Made by a program: the position numbers and the translations under genes. Source: Oscillospiraceae bacterium (lineage in GTDB: Bacteria; Bacillota; Clostridia; Oscillospirales; Acutalibacteraceae). From it: a stretch of 64,000 nt of DNA. Location of the stretch: NCBI GenBank assembly GCA_902792985.1, contig CADBBT010000002.1, positions 1-64,000 of the forward strand, read 5' to 3'. The notes below the pieces were generated by a model. It was given only the letters and a program-made list of their open reading frames with translations, was not told where the DNA came from and did not search any database. Below are positions 8,187 to 16,262 of the stretch, piece after piece. Positions within the stretch are counted from its first letter, which is position 1, and every line of letters begins with the position of its first letter.

Positions 8187-10421
8187 TCACCATGTTTCCG
8201 TTCTGATGATTTCACCCATTCCTTCGCTGAAAGATCTGTCTGCGCTGCAGTATTTCAGCGTTGTTCCTTCTCTTACGAATATGGGCAGGGTTTTGAGTTC
8301 TACCGGCTTTTGCACCCATTGACCGACCGATTCAATTCTTTCGCCGGTGAAGTAATCATACCAGACGCCCGCGGGCAAATAAAGATCCCGCACTTTGCTT
8401 TTACTCAGCGGCTTGAGGACCGGAGCGATCAGCAGACTTTCGCCGAACAGATACTCATCATCGATAAACCTGACGTTTCTGTCCTGCGGGAATTCCAGAT
8501 AAAGCGCACGCATCATCGGAAGACCCGTTCGGGTGCATATCTTTGCCTGTTCATAGATATAAGGCATCAGGGAATAGCGCAGCTTGTCATAGAAGCGGAA
8601 AATCTCCAGTGCTTCCTTTGAAAAATACCACGGTTCCCGGTGCGTATGATCCCCAACGCCGTGACAGCGGGAGTGGGAGGAAAACAGGCCGAGCTGCGCC
8701 CAGCGGATATATAGTTCATCATCGGGAACACCGATAAAGCCGCCAATATCGTGCGAAAAGAACGGGATACCGCTCATACCGATGGACAGCGCGCCCCGCA
8801 AGGTTCCCGCAAGCGCGTCAAAGCTGCACTGGCTGTCGCCGCCCCAATGGACGGGAAAACGCTGGCTGCCCGCCGTTCCGCTCCTTGCCCACACAATGGG
8901 CTCTTTTGAGGCGCCGAAGACAGTGCTGTTATAGACCAGAGAATAAAGGTTATGGAAATACTTGCCTTCAATATTGCTGTAAATCGCTTCTTCGGGGATT
9001 CCCTCGCCGAAATCCGTTTTGATTGCGGCAGCCCCCGTCTCCATCAGCCCTTTGATTTTTTCGGCATACCACCTGCGCGCATCCGGATTGGAAAAATCGA
9101 TGATCACATCGTCCGTCCAGCTGCCCTGATGCTCCTTCGGGTAGCGGTAGACGCCGCCGTTTTGATCCTTTGCAAGATAGCCGTGTTCCAATGCCTCGTG
9201 ATAGTTTTCGTTATTCTCTCTTGGGGGAATGAAATTATATTGCCAGAGCGAGACCCGGAAGCCCTGTTCTTTCAGCTGCGCAATATGCTTTTCGGGATCC
9301 GGAAAGCGCTCCTTGGAAAACTTCAGGTCGCAATTCCAGTCCTCTGTGAACCAGGCGGTGTCAAGGTGCAGCACATCGCAGGGAATGTCATGTTCTCTGA
9401 CCTCTTTTGCAATCTGGTCGACGACCGCCCATGACGTATAGCTGTTGCGGCTCATCCAAAGGCCGAATGACCACAGAGGCGGGAGCTTGGCAAACCCGGT
9501 AAGACCGCAGTAGCCCCGGAGGATCTCTTTCGGTGTTTCGCCGCCGATAACAAAATAATCCAGCTGACCGTCAAATACAGAGAATTGCAGCGCGCCAAGA
9601 TCCGTTGTGGCAATCTGCCAGTCGGTCGGTGCAGAGGAATTGAGAAACAGGCCATAGCCTTTTGTGGACATGTAAAACGGAATATTCACATAGGTTCGTC
9701 TGCTCGTTGTGCCAACCGCGTCTTTATTATGAAAATCGGTCTGTCTGCCGTTTCTGACGACACTGTCAAACCGTTCGCCGAGGCCGTAGATCACCTCGTC
9801 CGCATCCAGCGTAAGCGCTTCAAAGCAGGCAGTATCATTTCCCTCTTTCGTCAAGGCGAGGTCATAAATATCCGCCGCTTTGAATGAAGTGCGAAGCTGT
9901 GAAAAGAACTCTTTTCCACTCTTAGTCACCGCAGTGATTCTTCCGCTCTCACTGTCAATATGGATGTCGATTTGATCTGTTTTGATTGTGTTGTTCTCAA
10001 AGGTAAAACGAACCTTTTCCGGGGTTGCGACAAGCATCCTCGCTTCTTTCGGCAGATTTGAATAGGGGTCGTCGATCTCTTTCTTTCCGGAGAAGATCAC
10101 TCTGAATACGCGATCTGTCCACAACTCGATATGAAGATAAACCGTATCGATCAGCGCATCTGCCGGTTTGTATAAATGCAATGCGGTTTCGTGTGTGTAT
10201 GACAAAACGCTCTTTCTTGCGGTGGTCCCGAACGTCAGACGTACGCCGTTATTTGTGACTTCCGTTTGTCTGAGACCCGATGGTCTGTGATGAACGGCGG
10301 GGCTCGTCTTCATGCCCTCGAGTGTTGTTTCCTGAAAAACGGGCGTCTCTTCCGCAGCGTTTTCCGTAAACTGCGGAAATGCCTGATTGTCTGTATTATG
10401 ATTCACGCTTTTATTGTTCAT
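8187..10421 (-). CDS. GH31 family glycosidase, alpha-xylosidase (YicI)-like
   Basis: The 744-residue protein has the GH31 plan: N-terminal beta-sandwich, (beta/alpha)8 barrel, then two C-terminal beta domains. IKTDFGEGIPEE near residue 468 holds the nucleophile Asp and matches the KTDFGE-IP signature of YicI-type alpha-xylosidases rather than the WIDMNE of alpha-glucosidases. RSGTAGSQRFPVHWGGDSQ near 525 holds the acid/base Asp. No signal peptide is visible, so it should act in the cytoplasm on alpha-xylosides such as xyloglucan fragments. The first 50 residues are low in homology, and a later start is possible; TGAGGT lies 11 bases before the ATG used. It stands alone, between a small gene and the mobilizable element, and may be cargo. 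Confidence 0.92.
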   Translation of the reverse strand: MNNKSVNHNTDNQAFPQFTENAAEETPVFQETTLEGMKTSPAVHHRPSGLRQTEVTNNGVRLTFGTTARKSVLSYTHETALHLYKPADALIDTVYLHIELWTDRVFRVIFSGKKEIDDPYSNLPKEARMLVATPEKVRFTFENNTIKTDQIDIHIDSESGRITAVTKSGKEFFSQLRTSFKAADIYDLALTKEGNDTACFEALTLDADEVIYGLGERFDSVVRNGRQTDFHNKDAVGTTSRRTYVNIPFYMSTKGYGLFLNSSAPTDWQIATTDLGALQFSVFDGQLDYFVIGGETPKEILRGYCGLTGFAKLPPLWSFGLWMSRNSYTSWAVVDQIAKEVREHDIPCDVLHLDTAWFTEDWNCDLKFSKERFPDPEKHIAQLKEQGFRVSLWQYNFIPPRENNENYHEALEHGYLAKDQNGGVYRYPKEHQGSWTDDVIIDFSNPDARRWYAEKIKGLMETGAAAIKTDFGEGIPEEAIYSNIEGKYFHNLYSLVYNSTVFGASKEPIVWARSGTAGSQRFPVHWGGDSQCSFDALAGTLRGALSIGMSGIPFFSHDIGGFIGVPDDELYIRWAQLGLFSSHSRCHGVGDHTHREPWYFSKEALEIFRFYDKLRYSLMPYIYEQAKICTRTGLPMMRALYLEFPQDRNVRFIDDEYLFGESLLIAPVLKPLSKSKVRDLYLPAGVWYDYFTGERIESVGQWVQKPVELKTLPIFVREGTTLKYCSADRSFSEGMGEIIRTETW

Positions 10422-10461
10422 GGCTGGCTTACCTCACAAATACCGATTATATCTTAACCCT

Positions 10462-10489
10462 ATTATACACCAGCTCACCTGTTTTTCAA
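10462..10489 (-). promoter_or_regulatory. Promoter of the GH31 gene
   Basis: Read on the minus strand, TTGAAA (10489-10484) and TATAAT (10467-10462) are 16 bp apart and point at the GH31 start about 40 bases away. Confidence 0.65.
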
Positions 10490-10586
10490 GCTCAATCAGT
10501 ACAATTATCCGCCATTCAAACATCTGACGCGCCATTTTACATAGCCTTTGCAAGTCGAAGGCGGATTAACGAAAGGAGGACTTTCA

Positions 10587-10760
10587 ATGAGAAAAGTCCA
10601 AAAGAAGCGGTCATACAGACTGCAGGGTATGTTCCCGTTTCCGGCAACAATGACAACAACGGGAACAACCAGGCAAAATCAAGGCGCGTCGGAATCGCAG
10701 TGTTGCCAATGTTCCCCATGTTCCCGCCTTCGGGGAGATACCCCCGGAGGTGCAGCATGA
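10587..10760 (+). CDS. Short leader gene of the mobilizable element, 57 residues
   Basis: The ATG at 10587 follows AAAGGAGGACTTTCA, a near-perfect ribosome binding site, and the frame ends in a TGA that overlaps the next gene's ATG (ATGA at 10757). The peptide begins MRKVQKKRSYRLQG and has a Cys-rich patch (SQCCQCSPCSRL). In another frame the same DNA reads Gly/Asn and Met-Phe-Pro repeats, produced by repeated GTTCCC and GGGAAC units that could also form RNA hairpins. It may be a translated leader that couples to the downstream ATPase gene rather than a functional protein. No homologue is recognised. Confidence 0.5.
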   Translation: MRKVQKKRSYRLQGMFPFPATMTTTGTTRQNQGASESQCCQCSPCSRLRGDTPGGAA

Positions 10761-12523
10761 ATTTTACCGAACTGCAATACCCCGCGCCCTACGCCATCGA
10801 AGACGGCTACCTCGGTTACAGGTCGCGCCAGCCGAAAGGCAGGGAGGCCTTCGTCCGCCTGTGCAACTTCTTTCCGTTCGTCCAATCGCAGGTGCTCTGC
10901 GACAACGGATTGGAGAAACATGTGCGCGTGGAGATCGGCGGATTCAAGGCGGATGGAACGCCGTTGCCGACCGTCACCGTAAACGATGAAAAGTTCGCCA
11001 CGCTCGACTGGATCCGCGCAGCCTGGGGGTATGAAAACAATCTGGAGCCCGGCAGAAGTGTCAAAGATCACCTGCGTCACGCGATCCAATCCACAGCGAC
11101 ATCAGCACTCAAAACCTTCTGCTATGAAGCCACCGGCTGGAGGAAGATCGACGGGCAATGGCATTTTCTGATGCCCGGCGATTCCGAACATACCGTGACG
11201 CTCAAAGGCCGCGCTGTGAGCTACGGTTTCGTTCGGAAAGGAGATCTTTCCGCCCTCGGTTTCGCCTATGAACTGGCCTATCGGGTCGCGTCGAAAGAGG
11301 TCATGCTCCCGCTTCTGACGTTCGTGTTTTTATCGCCGCTGAACACATTTTTGCGGCAGGCAGATTACGAACCGCAGACGGTTCTGATGCTCACCGGCAA
11401 GACCGGTTCGAAGAAAAGTACACTTGCCGCACTCATGCTTTCCTTCTTCGGCCGGTTCTCCACGTCGCAGCTGCCGCTCTCGTTCCGGGACACCGCCAAC
11501 AGCATTTTGAAGCAGAGCTTTCTGCTGAAAGACGTGCTGACCTGCGTGGACGATTACCATCCGTCGGGCGGTCGGGACGCCTCTGATCTGAACGACAAAA
11601 TGCAAAAACTGCTGCGTGCCTACGGCAACCGCTGCGGCCGCGGACGGATGAATGCACATGCCGAACTGATGCCGGATTACTACCCGCAGGGCAATGCGAT
11701 TCTGACCGCGGAATTCCTGCCCGACGTTGGCGAAAGCGGCACGGCAAGGTACTTATGCATCGATCTTGATCCGCAGATGGTAAACAACGAAGAGCTAACA
11801 AGATTTCAGGAATACGCCGCTAACGGTGTACTCTCCTACGCTATGTTCCGCTATACGGAATGGCTGAAAAAAGAGTTTCTGAATGATGAGGAAGACTTCA
11901 AAAACTACCTGCTGGACATGCACCGGAAAGCCTGCATTCAGCTGCGCGCCCTCTCGGAAGAACAAGGCGTTCGTCTGCGTGACCGACTGCTGAACGACAT
12001 CGTTTCGCTGACCATCGGCTTTGAATTCTACACCGATTTTCTTTGCTGCGAAGGCGTCGTTCCGCCGGATGTTCGTATCGAAATGCAGCTCGAATTTCGG
12101 GATGTTCTGTTGGAAATCGCCGCCGGTCAGCAGAGCAAAACGCTCTTCGATCAGCCCACCCATGTGTTCTTTAGAAAGCTGCTTTCGCTCATCGACAGCG
12201 GGCGTGTGACTGTATATCCGAAACAGGACGCAACCGGGAATGTGCTATTTGAAAAAAACATGATCGGCTACGAAGACAGTGAGCGTTATTACCTCTATTC
12301 CGACCTCGCACACCGGGAAGTCAAACGTCTCTGTTCAGAGCAGGGCGAGTCGTTTTCGATCTCTGAAAACGGGCTGTTGAAAGCACTTGCGGATGAGCTT
12401 CTGTTGATCAAAGGCAGCGACGGACGGGCGAAACGAAATGTGCGCATCGGACCGAAAACCCAGCGTTTGCTTTGCTTGAACAAACTCACCGTACAGGCTA
12501 TTGCCGGGGAGGAAGCAAGATGA
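10757..12523 (+). CDS. DUF927-like ATPase (replication/primase-helicase-type protein of a mobilizable element)
   Basis: I take the ATG at 10757, behind CGGAGGTGCAGC, giving 588 residues; the open frame extends further upstream but overlaps the GH31 start antisense. A P-loop GKTGSKKSTLA is near residue 213, and LTCVDDYHPSGG about 50 residues later looks like a Walker B region. The layout (N-terminal alpha/beta region, central P-loop ATPase, C-terminal helical region) matches DUF927/D5-like proteins that mobile elements and phages use in their own replication. The family call is from recall of pattern, so moderately sure. It is the first large gene of a tightly overlapping operon running to the integrase. 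Confidence 0.7.
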   Translation: MNFTELQYPAPYAIEDGYLGYRSRQPKGREAFVRLCNFFPFVQSQVLCDNGLEKHVRVEIGGFKADGTPLPTVTVNDEKFATLDWIRAAWGYENNLEPGRSVKDHLRHAIQSTATSALKTFCYEATGWRKIDGQWHFLMPGDSEHTVTLKGRAVSYGFVRKGDLSALGFAYELAYRVASKEVMLPLLTFVFLSPLNTFLRQADYEPQTVLMLTGKTGSKKSTLAALMLSFFGRFSTSQLPLSFRDTANSILKQSFLLKDVLTCVDDYHPSGGRDASDLNDKMQKLLRAYGNRCGRGRMNAHAELMPDYYPQGNAILTAEFLPDVGESGTARYLCIDLDPQMVNNEELTRFQEYAANGVLSYAMFRYTEWLKKEFLNDEEDFKNYLLDMHRKACIQLRALSEEQGVRLRDRLLNDIVSLTIGFEFYTDFLCCEGVVPPDVRIEMQLEFRDVLLEIAAGQQSKTLFDQPTHVFFRKLLSLIDSGRVTVYPKQDATGNVLFEKNMIGYEDSERYYLYSDLAHREVKRLCSEQGESFSISENGLLKALADELLLIKGSDGRAKRNVRIGPKTQRLLCLNKLTVQAIAGEEAR

Positions 12524-12651
12524 GGGATTCCTTCTTCCAAAACCACGGTGTTGGCTTGGATAACTGCGGTATTGTCTTAGCAAGCATTGGATTTGTAGCC
12601 CAAATCCGGGATGGCAGCCCCGCCCGCTGCCCGAAGGAGGTGGCGTTTTGA
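12520..12651 (+). CDS. Micro-gene between ATPase and MobC, 43 residues
   Basis: ATG at 12520 overlaps the ATPase stop (ATGA) and follows GGGGAGGAAG; the frame ends in a TGA at 12649-12651 that overlaps the TTG start of mobC. It thus joins both neighbours by four-base overlaps, which is hard to explain by chance. The peptide is MRDSFFQNHGVGLDNCGIVL and onwards, ending in PARCPKEVAF. The mobC ribosome binding site lies inside its last codons. It may serve mainly to couple translation. No family is recognised. Confidence 0.5.
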   Translation: MRDSFFQNHGVGLDNCGIVLASIGFVAQIRDGSPARCPKEVAF

Positions 12652-12977
12652 GCAAAGACATCAATCTTCATGTGCGCCTGACAGCGGAAGAAAACGAACT
12701 GCTCACGCATCTTTCCAATCTGACCCGCTGTTCCAAATCGCAGGTTTTGCGTGATCTTCTGCACGGCGCAACATTGATGGAAGCGCCGCCGATTGACTAC
12801 TATGATCTGCTGCGTGAAGTACGCCGCGTGGGCGTCAATTTGAACCAGCTAACGCGGTATGTGAATGAAAAACGGTTCGTCGATTCGTGGAAATGGGACG
12901 AGGCTCTGGCGGAAATTCGTGCCATTGAAAAGAAGATGAATGAAGCGTTCACACCGCGGAAAGGAGTGGGAATCTGA
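12648..12977 (+). CDS. mobC: Mobilisation accessory protein, MobC-like
   Basis: The 109-residue protein begins with a ribbon-helix-helix-like segment (INLHVRLTAEENELLTHLSN, CSKSQVLRDLLHG), followed by VRRVGVNLNQLTRYVNEKR, the signature of MobC/MbeC relaxosome proteins (GvNLNQ). Such proteins bind oriT beside the relaxase and help open the DNA for nicking. Start is TTG at 12648 behind AAGGAGGTGGCG. The stop overlaps the relaxase start by one base (TGATG), so the two are translationally coupled. Confidence 0.85.
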   Translation: MSKDINLHVRLTAEENELLTHLSNLTRCSKSQVLRDLLHGATLMEAPPIDYYDLLREVRRVGVNLNQLTRYVNEKRFVDSWKWDEALAEIRAIEKKMNEAFTPRKGVGI

Positions 12978-14347
12978 TGGCAACCACCAAAATCTGGCCG
13001 ATCAAGAGCGGGTATCTCGGCAAAGTGATCGATTACGTTTCCAATTCCATGAAGACGGATGAGCACAACTTTTCCGCGCGTGAAATTGAAAATCTTTACA
13101 ATGCGATCCTCTATGTTGAAGACGCAAACAAGACCATGAATCAGGAAAAGCACATCTTTGTTTCCGGCGTCAACTGCGATCCGTCCAATGCAAAAACCGA
13201 ATGGGTCGAGACAAAAAAGCGCTGGCGGAAGGAAGGCGGTATTCTTGCACATCACGCCTACCAAAGCTTCAAACCGGGCGAGGTCACGCCTGATCTGGCG
13301 CACAAAATTGGGGTCGAACTTGCCGAAAAGATGTGGGGAGATCGGTTCGAGGTGATCGTCGCCACCCACCTTAACGCGGGGACGATACACAATCATTTGC
13401 TTTGCAATTCGGTGTCGTTTACAGACGGCAAAAAGTACAACGGCTGCAAAGAAAACTATCTGAAATTCCGGGCGCTTTCCGATAATCTTTGCCGTCAGTA
13501 TGAGCTATCTGTGATCGAAAACCCGGGGCCGTCAAAGCGCATGAGCTATCCGGAATATACGGCAAAAAAGAACGGCAGGCCGTCAAAATATGACGCTGTC
13601 CGGCTCGATATGCAGACGTGTATGCAGTGGAGCGTTACCTTTAAGCAATTCATCAGAGAAATGCAATCGCTGGGCTATTGGTTCACGAAACCACAAAAAT
13701 ATCTGTATATCCATCATGCAACTTTTCCAAAAGGAAAACGGATGATCAACCTCGGACCGGCATACAGCGAAGAAAACCTGCGCGCCTATTTCCGCAGCTG
13801 GAACACGCTGCCGCTGCCGGAAATTCCACCGCAGATTCCGGCAAAAAACTATGTGTTTTCCTACGACAATTGGCAAACGCTGGTGGTCAATATCGTCGCC
13901 ACGATTGAAGCTGTCCGGGTTTGTCCGGATCAAAACCGGGCGATGTACCGGCTGATGGCCGACGAGATCCGCAAGTTTGAAAAGCGGGTGGAGCAGCAGA
14001 ATCTGATGCTCGATTATGACCTTTACACAGACGAAGATGTGCTGCTCTACAAATCGGAATGCGAAGCCGAAATCGGCGAACTGACCGAGGCGCGCCAGCG
14101 GTTCCGCAACGCGCTCAAACGGGCGGTGCGTGCGGACGATCCGGAAAAGATCTGCGAATACAAGGATGAGATTTCGCTCTTGACGCAGCGTCTGGCGCTC
14201 ATGCACAAACACATCCGGATCTGTAACAGCATTGTGGATGACGAGCCGGAGCTGGAGCAAAAGCAGCAGCAGATCACGGAGCTTGCGGCCACGCAGGAAG
14301 CAAGGCAGCAGATAAAAAACAGAAGCAGAGGAGGTTACGAACGATGA
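12977..14347 (+). CDS. Relaxase / mobilisation nuclease (MobA/VirD2 type, MOBP-like)
   Basis: The 456-residue protein carries the relaxase domain at its N-terminus. HHAYQSFKPGEVTPDLAHKIG near residue 91 and ATHLNAGTIHNHLLCNSVSF near 130 give the family pattern with the metal-binding histidines (H...HNH). The catalytic Tyr is probably in the first 30 residues (SGYLGKVIDYVSNS). The C-terminal third is charged and likely coiled-coil. Relaxases nick one strand at oriT and lead it into a recipient through a helper element's mating channel; no type IV secretion genes are seen here, so the element is mobilizable, not self-transmissible. It overlaps the excisionase gene by four bases. Confidence 0.88.
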   Translation: MATTKIWPIKSGYLGKVIDYVSNSMKTDEHNFSAREIENLYNAILYVEDANKTMNQEKHIFVSGVNCDPSNAKTEWVETKKRWRKEGGILAHHAYQSFKPGEVTPDLAHKIGVELAEKMWGDRFEVIVATHLNAGTIHNHLLCNSVSFTDGKKYNGCKENYLKFRALSDNLCRQYELSVIENPGPSKRMSYPEYTAKKNGRPSKYDAVRLDMQTCMQWSVTFKQFIREMQSLGYWFTKPQKYLYIHHATFPKGKRMINLGPAYSEENLRAYFRSWNTLPLPEIPPQIPAKNYVFSYDNWQTLVVNIVATIEAVRVCPDQNRAMYRLMADEIRKFEKRVEQQNLMLDYDLYTDEDVLLYKSECEAEIGELTEARQRFRNALKRAVRADDPEKICEYKDEISLLTQRLALMHKHIRICNSIVDDEPELEQKQQQITELAATQEARQQIKNRSRGGYER

Positions 14348-14616
14348 CAACGGAAATCAGAAACGAAAAAGCCGGTGCGATGACAACTGCCGCCCTGCCC
14401 CGCATGCGAACGATCCCGCAGGCTTATAAAGAGATCAAAGCCATAGATCCGAATACGTCGATCACGGTGTCGGTTTTGCGCCGGCTGGTCAAAGAAGGTG
14501 CGGTTGAAACGGTTACGATCGAACATAAACGTCTAATCAACATGGACTTGCTTTTTTCATGGTTGTCATGCTATAATGAGCGCGCTACCCATTGTTGTAC
14601 AACGAACGTTCAGTGA
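14344..14616 (+). CDS. Excisionase-like small DNA-binding protein
   Basis: The 90-residue protein has an alanine/arginine-rich start followed by a winged-helix/MerR-like segment: RMRTIPQAYKEIKAIDPNTSITVSVLRRLVKEGAV, then the wing VTIEHKRLINMDLL. This size, this fold and the position directly before the integrase point to an Xis-type directionality factor that bends attachment-site DNA. Its ATG overlaps the relaxase stop (ATGA). The 3' end contains a TTGCTT-18-TATAAT promoter for the integrase. Confidence 0.7.
   Translation: MTTEIRNEKAGAMTTAALPRMRTIPQAYKEIKAIDPNTSITVSVLRRLVKEGAVETVTIEHKRLINMDLLFSWLSCYNERATHCCTTNVQ
14548..14577 (+). promoter_or_regulatory. Probable integrase promoter
   Basis: TTGCTT (14548-14553) and TATAAT (14572-14577) are 18 bp apart, inside the end of the excisionase gene and 50 bases before the integrase ATG. 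It would let the integrase be expressed apart from the rest of the operon. Confidence 0.5.
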
Positions 14617-14626
14617 GGTGTACAAT

Positions 14627-15829
14627 ATGGCAACTATTATCAAAAGAACCAATCAGAAAGGAGCACTCAGTTTTAACATTCGCGTTTCCTGCGGGTACGA
14701 CTATCGTGGAAAGCAAATTCTCAAGCAAATGACGTGGCATCCTGATCCGTCTCTTACCCTGAAACAAGCAGAAAGGCAAGCACAGATCGAAGCGTTTCTT
14801 TTCGAGGAAAAGGTCAAAACCGGCCGGATCGTTGACAGAAAAGTGAAGTTTGCCACACTGGCCGACGAATGGCTGGAGCTGGTGGAACAGAACAAAACAC
14901 TGGCCGTCAGCACACTGGAACGCATGAAAGAGTTTCGAGCACGCACCTATCAGGCGATTGGACATCTGCCGGTAGATGAAATCAATTTTCGAATCGTGCA
15001 GGCATTTATTTTGAGCTTGGGCAAAGACGGCGTCAACCGGAAAACAGGCAAAGGCTTAGGTCAAAAATCACAAAAGCATTACCTGACTTTTATTTCCGAT
15101 GTGATGCGCTACGCGATCAAATGCGGCATGATTGATCGAAACCCATGTGTTGGTGTTGAAACCACCAAGGAAGAAAAGAAAGATATCCAGGTCTACACAT
15201 TGGAAGAAGAGCAGGCTCTGCTGCAAACGCTTGCAAATGAAGCACCGATCAAGTATGTAGCCTGCATTTTCTTTCTCGCTTTCTGCGGATTGCGCATCAG
15301 CGAAGCACTCGGACTGGAATGGCACGACATTGACTTCGAAACAGGTCTGTTTTCCATTGTGCGCACCAGCAATTATCGGAATAAGGAAACCGGCGTTTAT
15401 ACAGGCGGAACAAAAACAAAATCCAGCCGAAGATCGATCATTGCACCGCCGCTGCTCTTGCAAACTTTGAAAAAGCTGAAGTTTGAACAGAACAAACAGC
15501 GGGTGCAATGCGGTGACCTTTGGTTGGAATCGGATCGACTGTTTACGCAGTGGGATGGCAGACCGATGAATCCGCGCACGCCCTACTGGTGGCTGCAGAA
15601 GTTTTGCAAAGCGCATGATCTGGCGTTTCACGGCCTTCACGCTTTTCGGCATTCATTTGCAACGAACGGAATCATCAACGCAAAAATGGATGTCAAAACG
15701 ATTTCTGCAATTCTCGGTCATTCGCAAACCAGCACAACGCTCAATATCTACGCCCATGCCGTGCAGCAGGCAAACGCACAGGCAATCGATGAGGTTGCAA
15801 AGCTCTTGAATGTCTCCTGTGGTATTTAA
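14627..15829 (+). CDS. int: Tyrosine-type site-specific integrase
   Basis: The 400-residue protein has the Tn916/phage integrase layout: N-terminal arm-binding domain, SAM-like core-binding domain (residues about 70-170) and catalytic domain. Catalytic residues visible are Arg in CGLRISEALGLEW (about 223), HGLHAFRHSFAT (about 335-346, HxxR), and LGHSQTSTTLNIYAH (about 362-376) with the nucleophile Tyr. The ATG at 14627 follows GTGAGGTG; an upstream TTG frame is not supported. It lies 143 bp from the 3' end of tRNA-Leu(GAG), the probable integration target. The TAA stop lies within the first of four GGTATTTA sites. Confidence 0.95.
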   Translation: MATIIKRTNQKGALSFNIRVSCGYDYRGKQILKQMTWHPDPSLTLKQAERQAQIEAFLFEEKVKTGRIVDRKVKFATLADEWLELVEQNKTLAVSTLERMKEFRARTYQAIGHLPVDEINFRIVQAFILSLGKDGVNRKTGKGLGQKSQKHYLTFISDVMRYAIKCGMIDRNPCVGVETTKEEKKDIQVYTLEEEQALLQTLANEAPIKYVACIFFLAFCGLRISEALGLEWHDIDFETGLFSIVRTSNYRNKETGVYTGGTKTKSSRRSIIAPPLLLQTLKKLKFEQNKQRVQCGDLWLESDRLFTQWDGRPMNPRTPYWWLQKFCKAHDLAFHGLHAFRHSFATNGIINAKMDVKTISAILGHSQTSTTLNIYAHAVQQANAQAIDEVAKLLNVSCGI

Positions 15830-15901
15830 TGGTATTTACGATCTTTCCTTCCAATTTATAACAGATTGAGGGAATACAATGTAAATACCACGATAAATAC
15901 C
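15821..15901. repeat. Four GGTATTTA sites, candidate integrase arm-type binding sites
   Basis: GGTATTTA occurs at 15821-15828 and 15831-15838, and its complement TAAATACC at 15882-15889 and 15894-15901. Two direct copies face two inverted copies across about 43 bp. The position between the integrase stop and the tRNA target fits arm sites of the attachment region. Confidence 0.6.
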
Positions 15902-15929
15902 TTGTTTTTCCGTCCATAAAAGACAATTC

Positions 15930-15961
15930 CCGAAGTCCTTGTAAAACCAAGGACTTCGGGA
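15930..15961 (-). terminator. Hairpin downstream of tRNA-Leu
   Basis: CCCGAAGTCCTTG and its perfect complement CAAGGACTTCGGG flank a six-base loop. On the minus strand it is followed by AATTGTCTTTTAT, so it should end the tRNA transcript. Confidence 0.6.
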
Positions 15962-15971
15962 CCAAAGATTT

Positions 15972-16056
15972 TGGTGCGAGAGACGGGACTTGAACCCGTA
16001 CGAGTCACCCCACACGCCCCTCAAACGTGCGCGTCTGCCTATTCCGCCACTCTCGC
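15972..16056 (-). tRNA. tRNA-Leu (anticodon GAG), with encoded CCA
   Basis: The minus strand folds as a leucine tRNA. Acceptor strands are GCGAGAG/CTCTCGC, the discriminator is A and CCA is encoded. The anticodon arm CACGT-TTGAGGG-GCGTG gives anticodon GAG, reading CUC and CUU. The T arm contains GGGTTCAAGTCCC, and a long variable arm (class II) is present. Its 3' end faces the integrase of the mobilizable element, which probably integrated here. I found no second copy of the tRNA 3' end to the left in the window. Confidence 0.93.
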
Positions 16057-16068
16057 GACTGCCTACAT

Positions 16069-16097
16069 ACTATACCACCGTTCCCATGAATTGTCAA
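16069..16097 (-). promoter_or_regulatory. Promoter of tRNA-Leu
   Basis: On the minus strand TTGACA (16097-16092) and TATAGT (16074-16069) are 17 bp apart, 13 bases before the mature tRNA 5' end. Confidence 0.8.
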
Positions 16098-16183
16098 GAG
16101 TTTTTTCAAATTTTTCAATAACATTTTTTCGCCGCTTTACCGTCCGGTTTTTTCCGGATTCCCTGCGCCGCGCGAAAAAAGGA

Positions 16184-16212
16184 TTGACCTGTTCGACAAA
16201 ATGTGCTAAAAT
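16184..16212 (+). promoter_or_regulatory. Promoter of the SGNH esterase gene
   Basis: TTGACC (16184-16189) and TAAAAT (16207-16212) are 17 bp apart, about 50 bases upstream of the esterase ATG. Confidence 0.65.
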
Positions 16213-16262
16213 AAAAAGGTATTCTGCGGATGCCGCATGTATCCGCTTCAGGGAGCTTTTTC

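Noticed and set aside
10379..10756. Upstream extension of the DUF927-like ATPase gene
   Set aside because: The frame is open, but the extension begins inside the GH31 gene on the opposite strand, has no ribosome binding site, and the ATG at 10757 has a strong one with an ATGA overlap.
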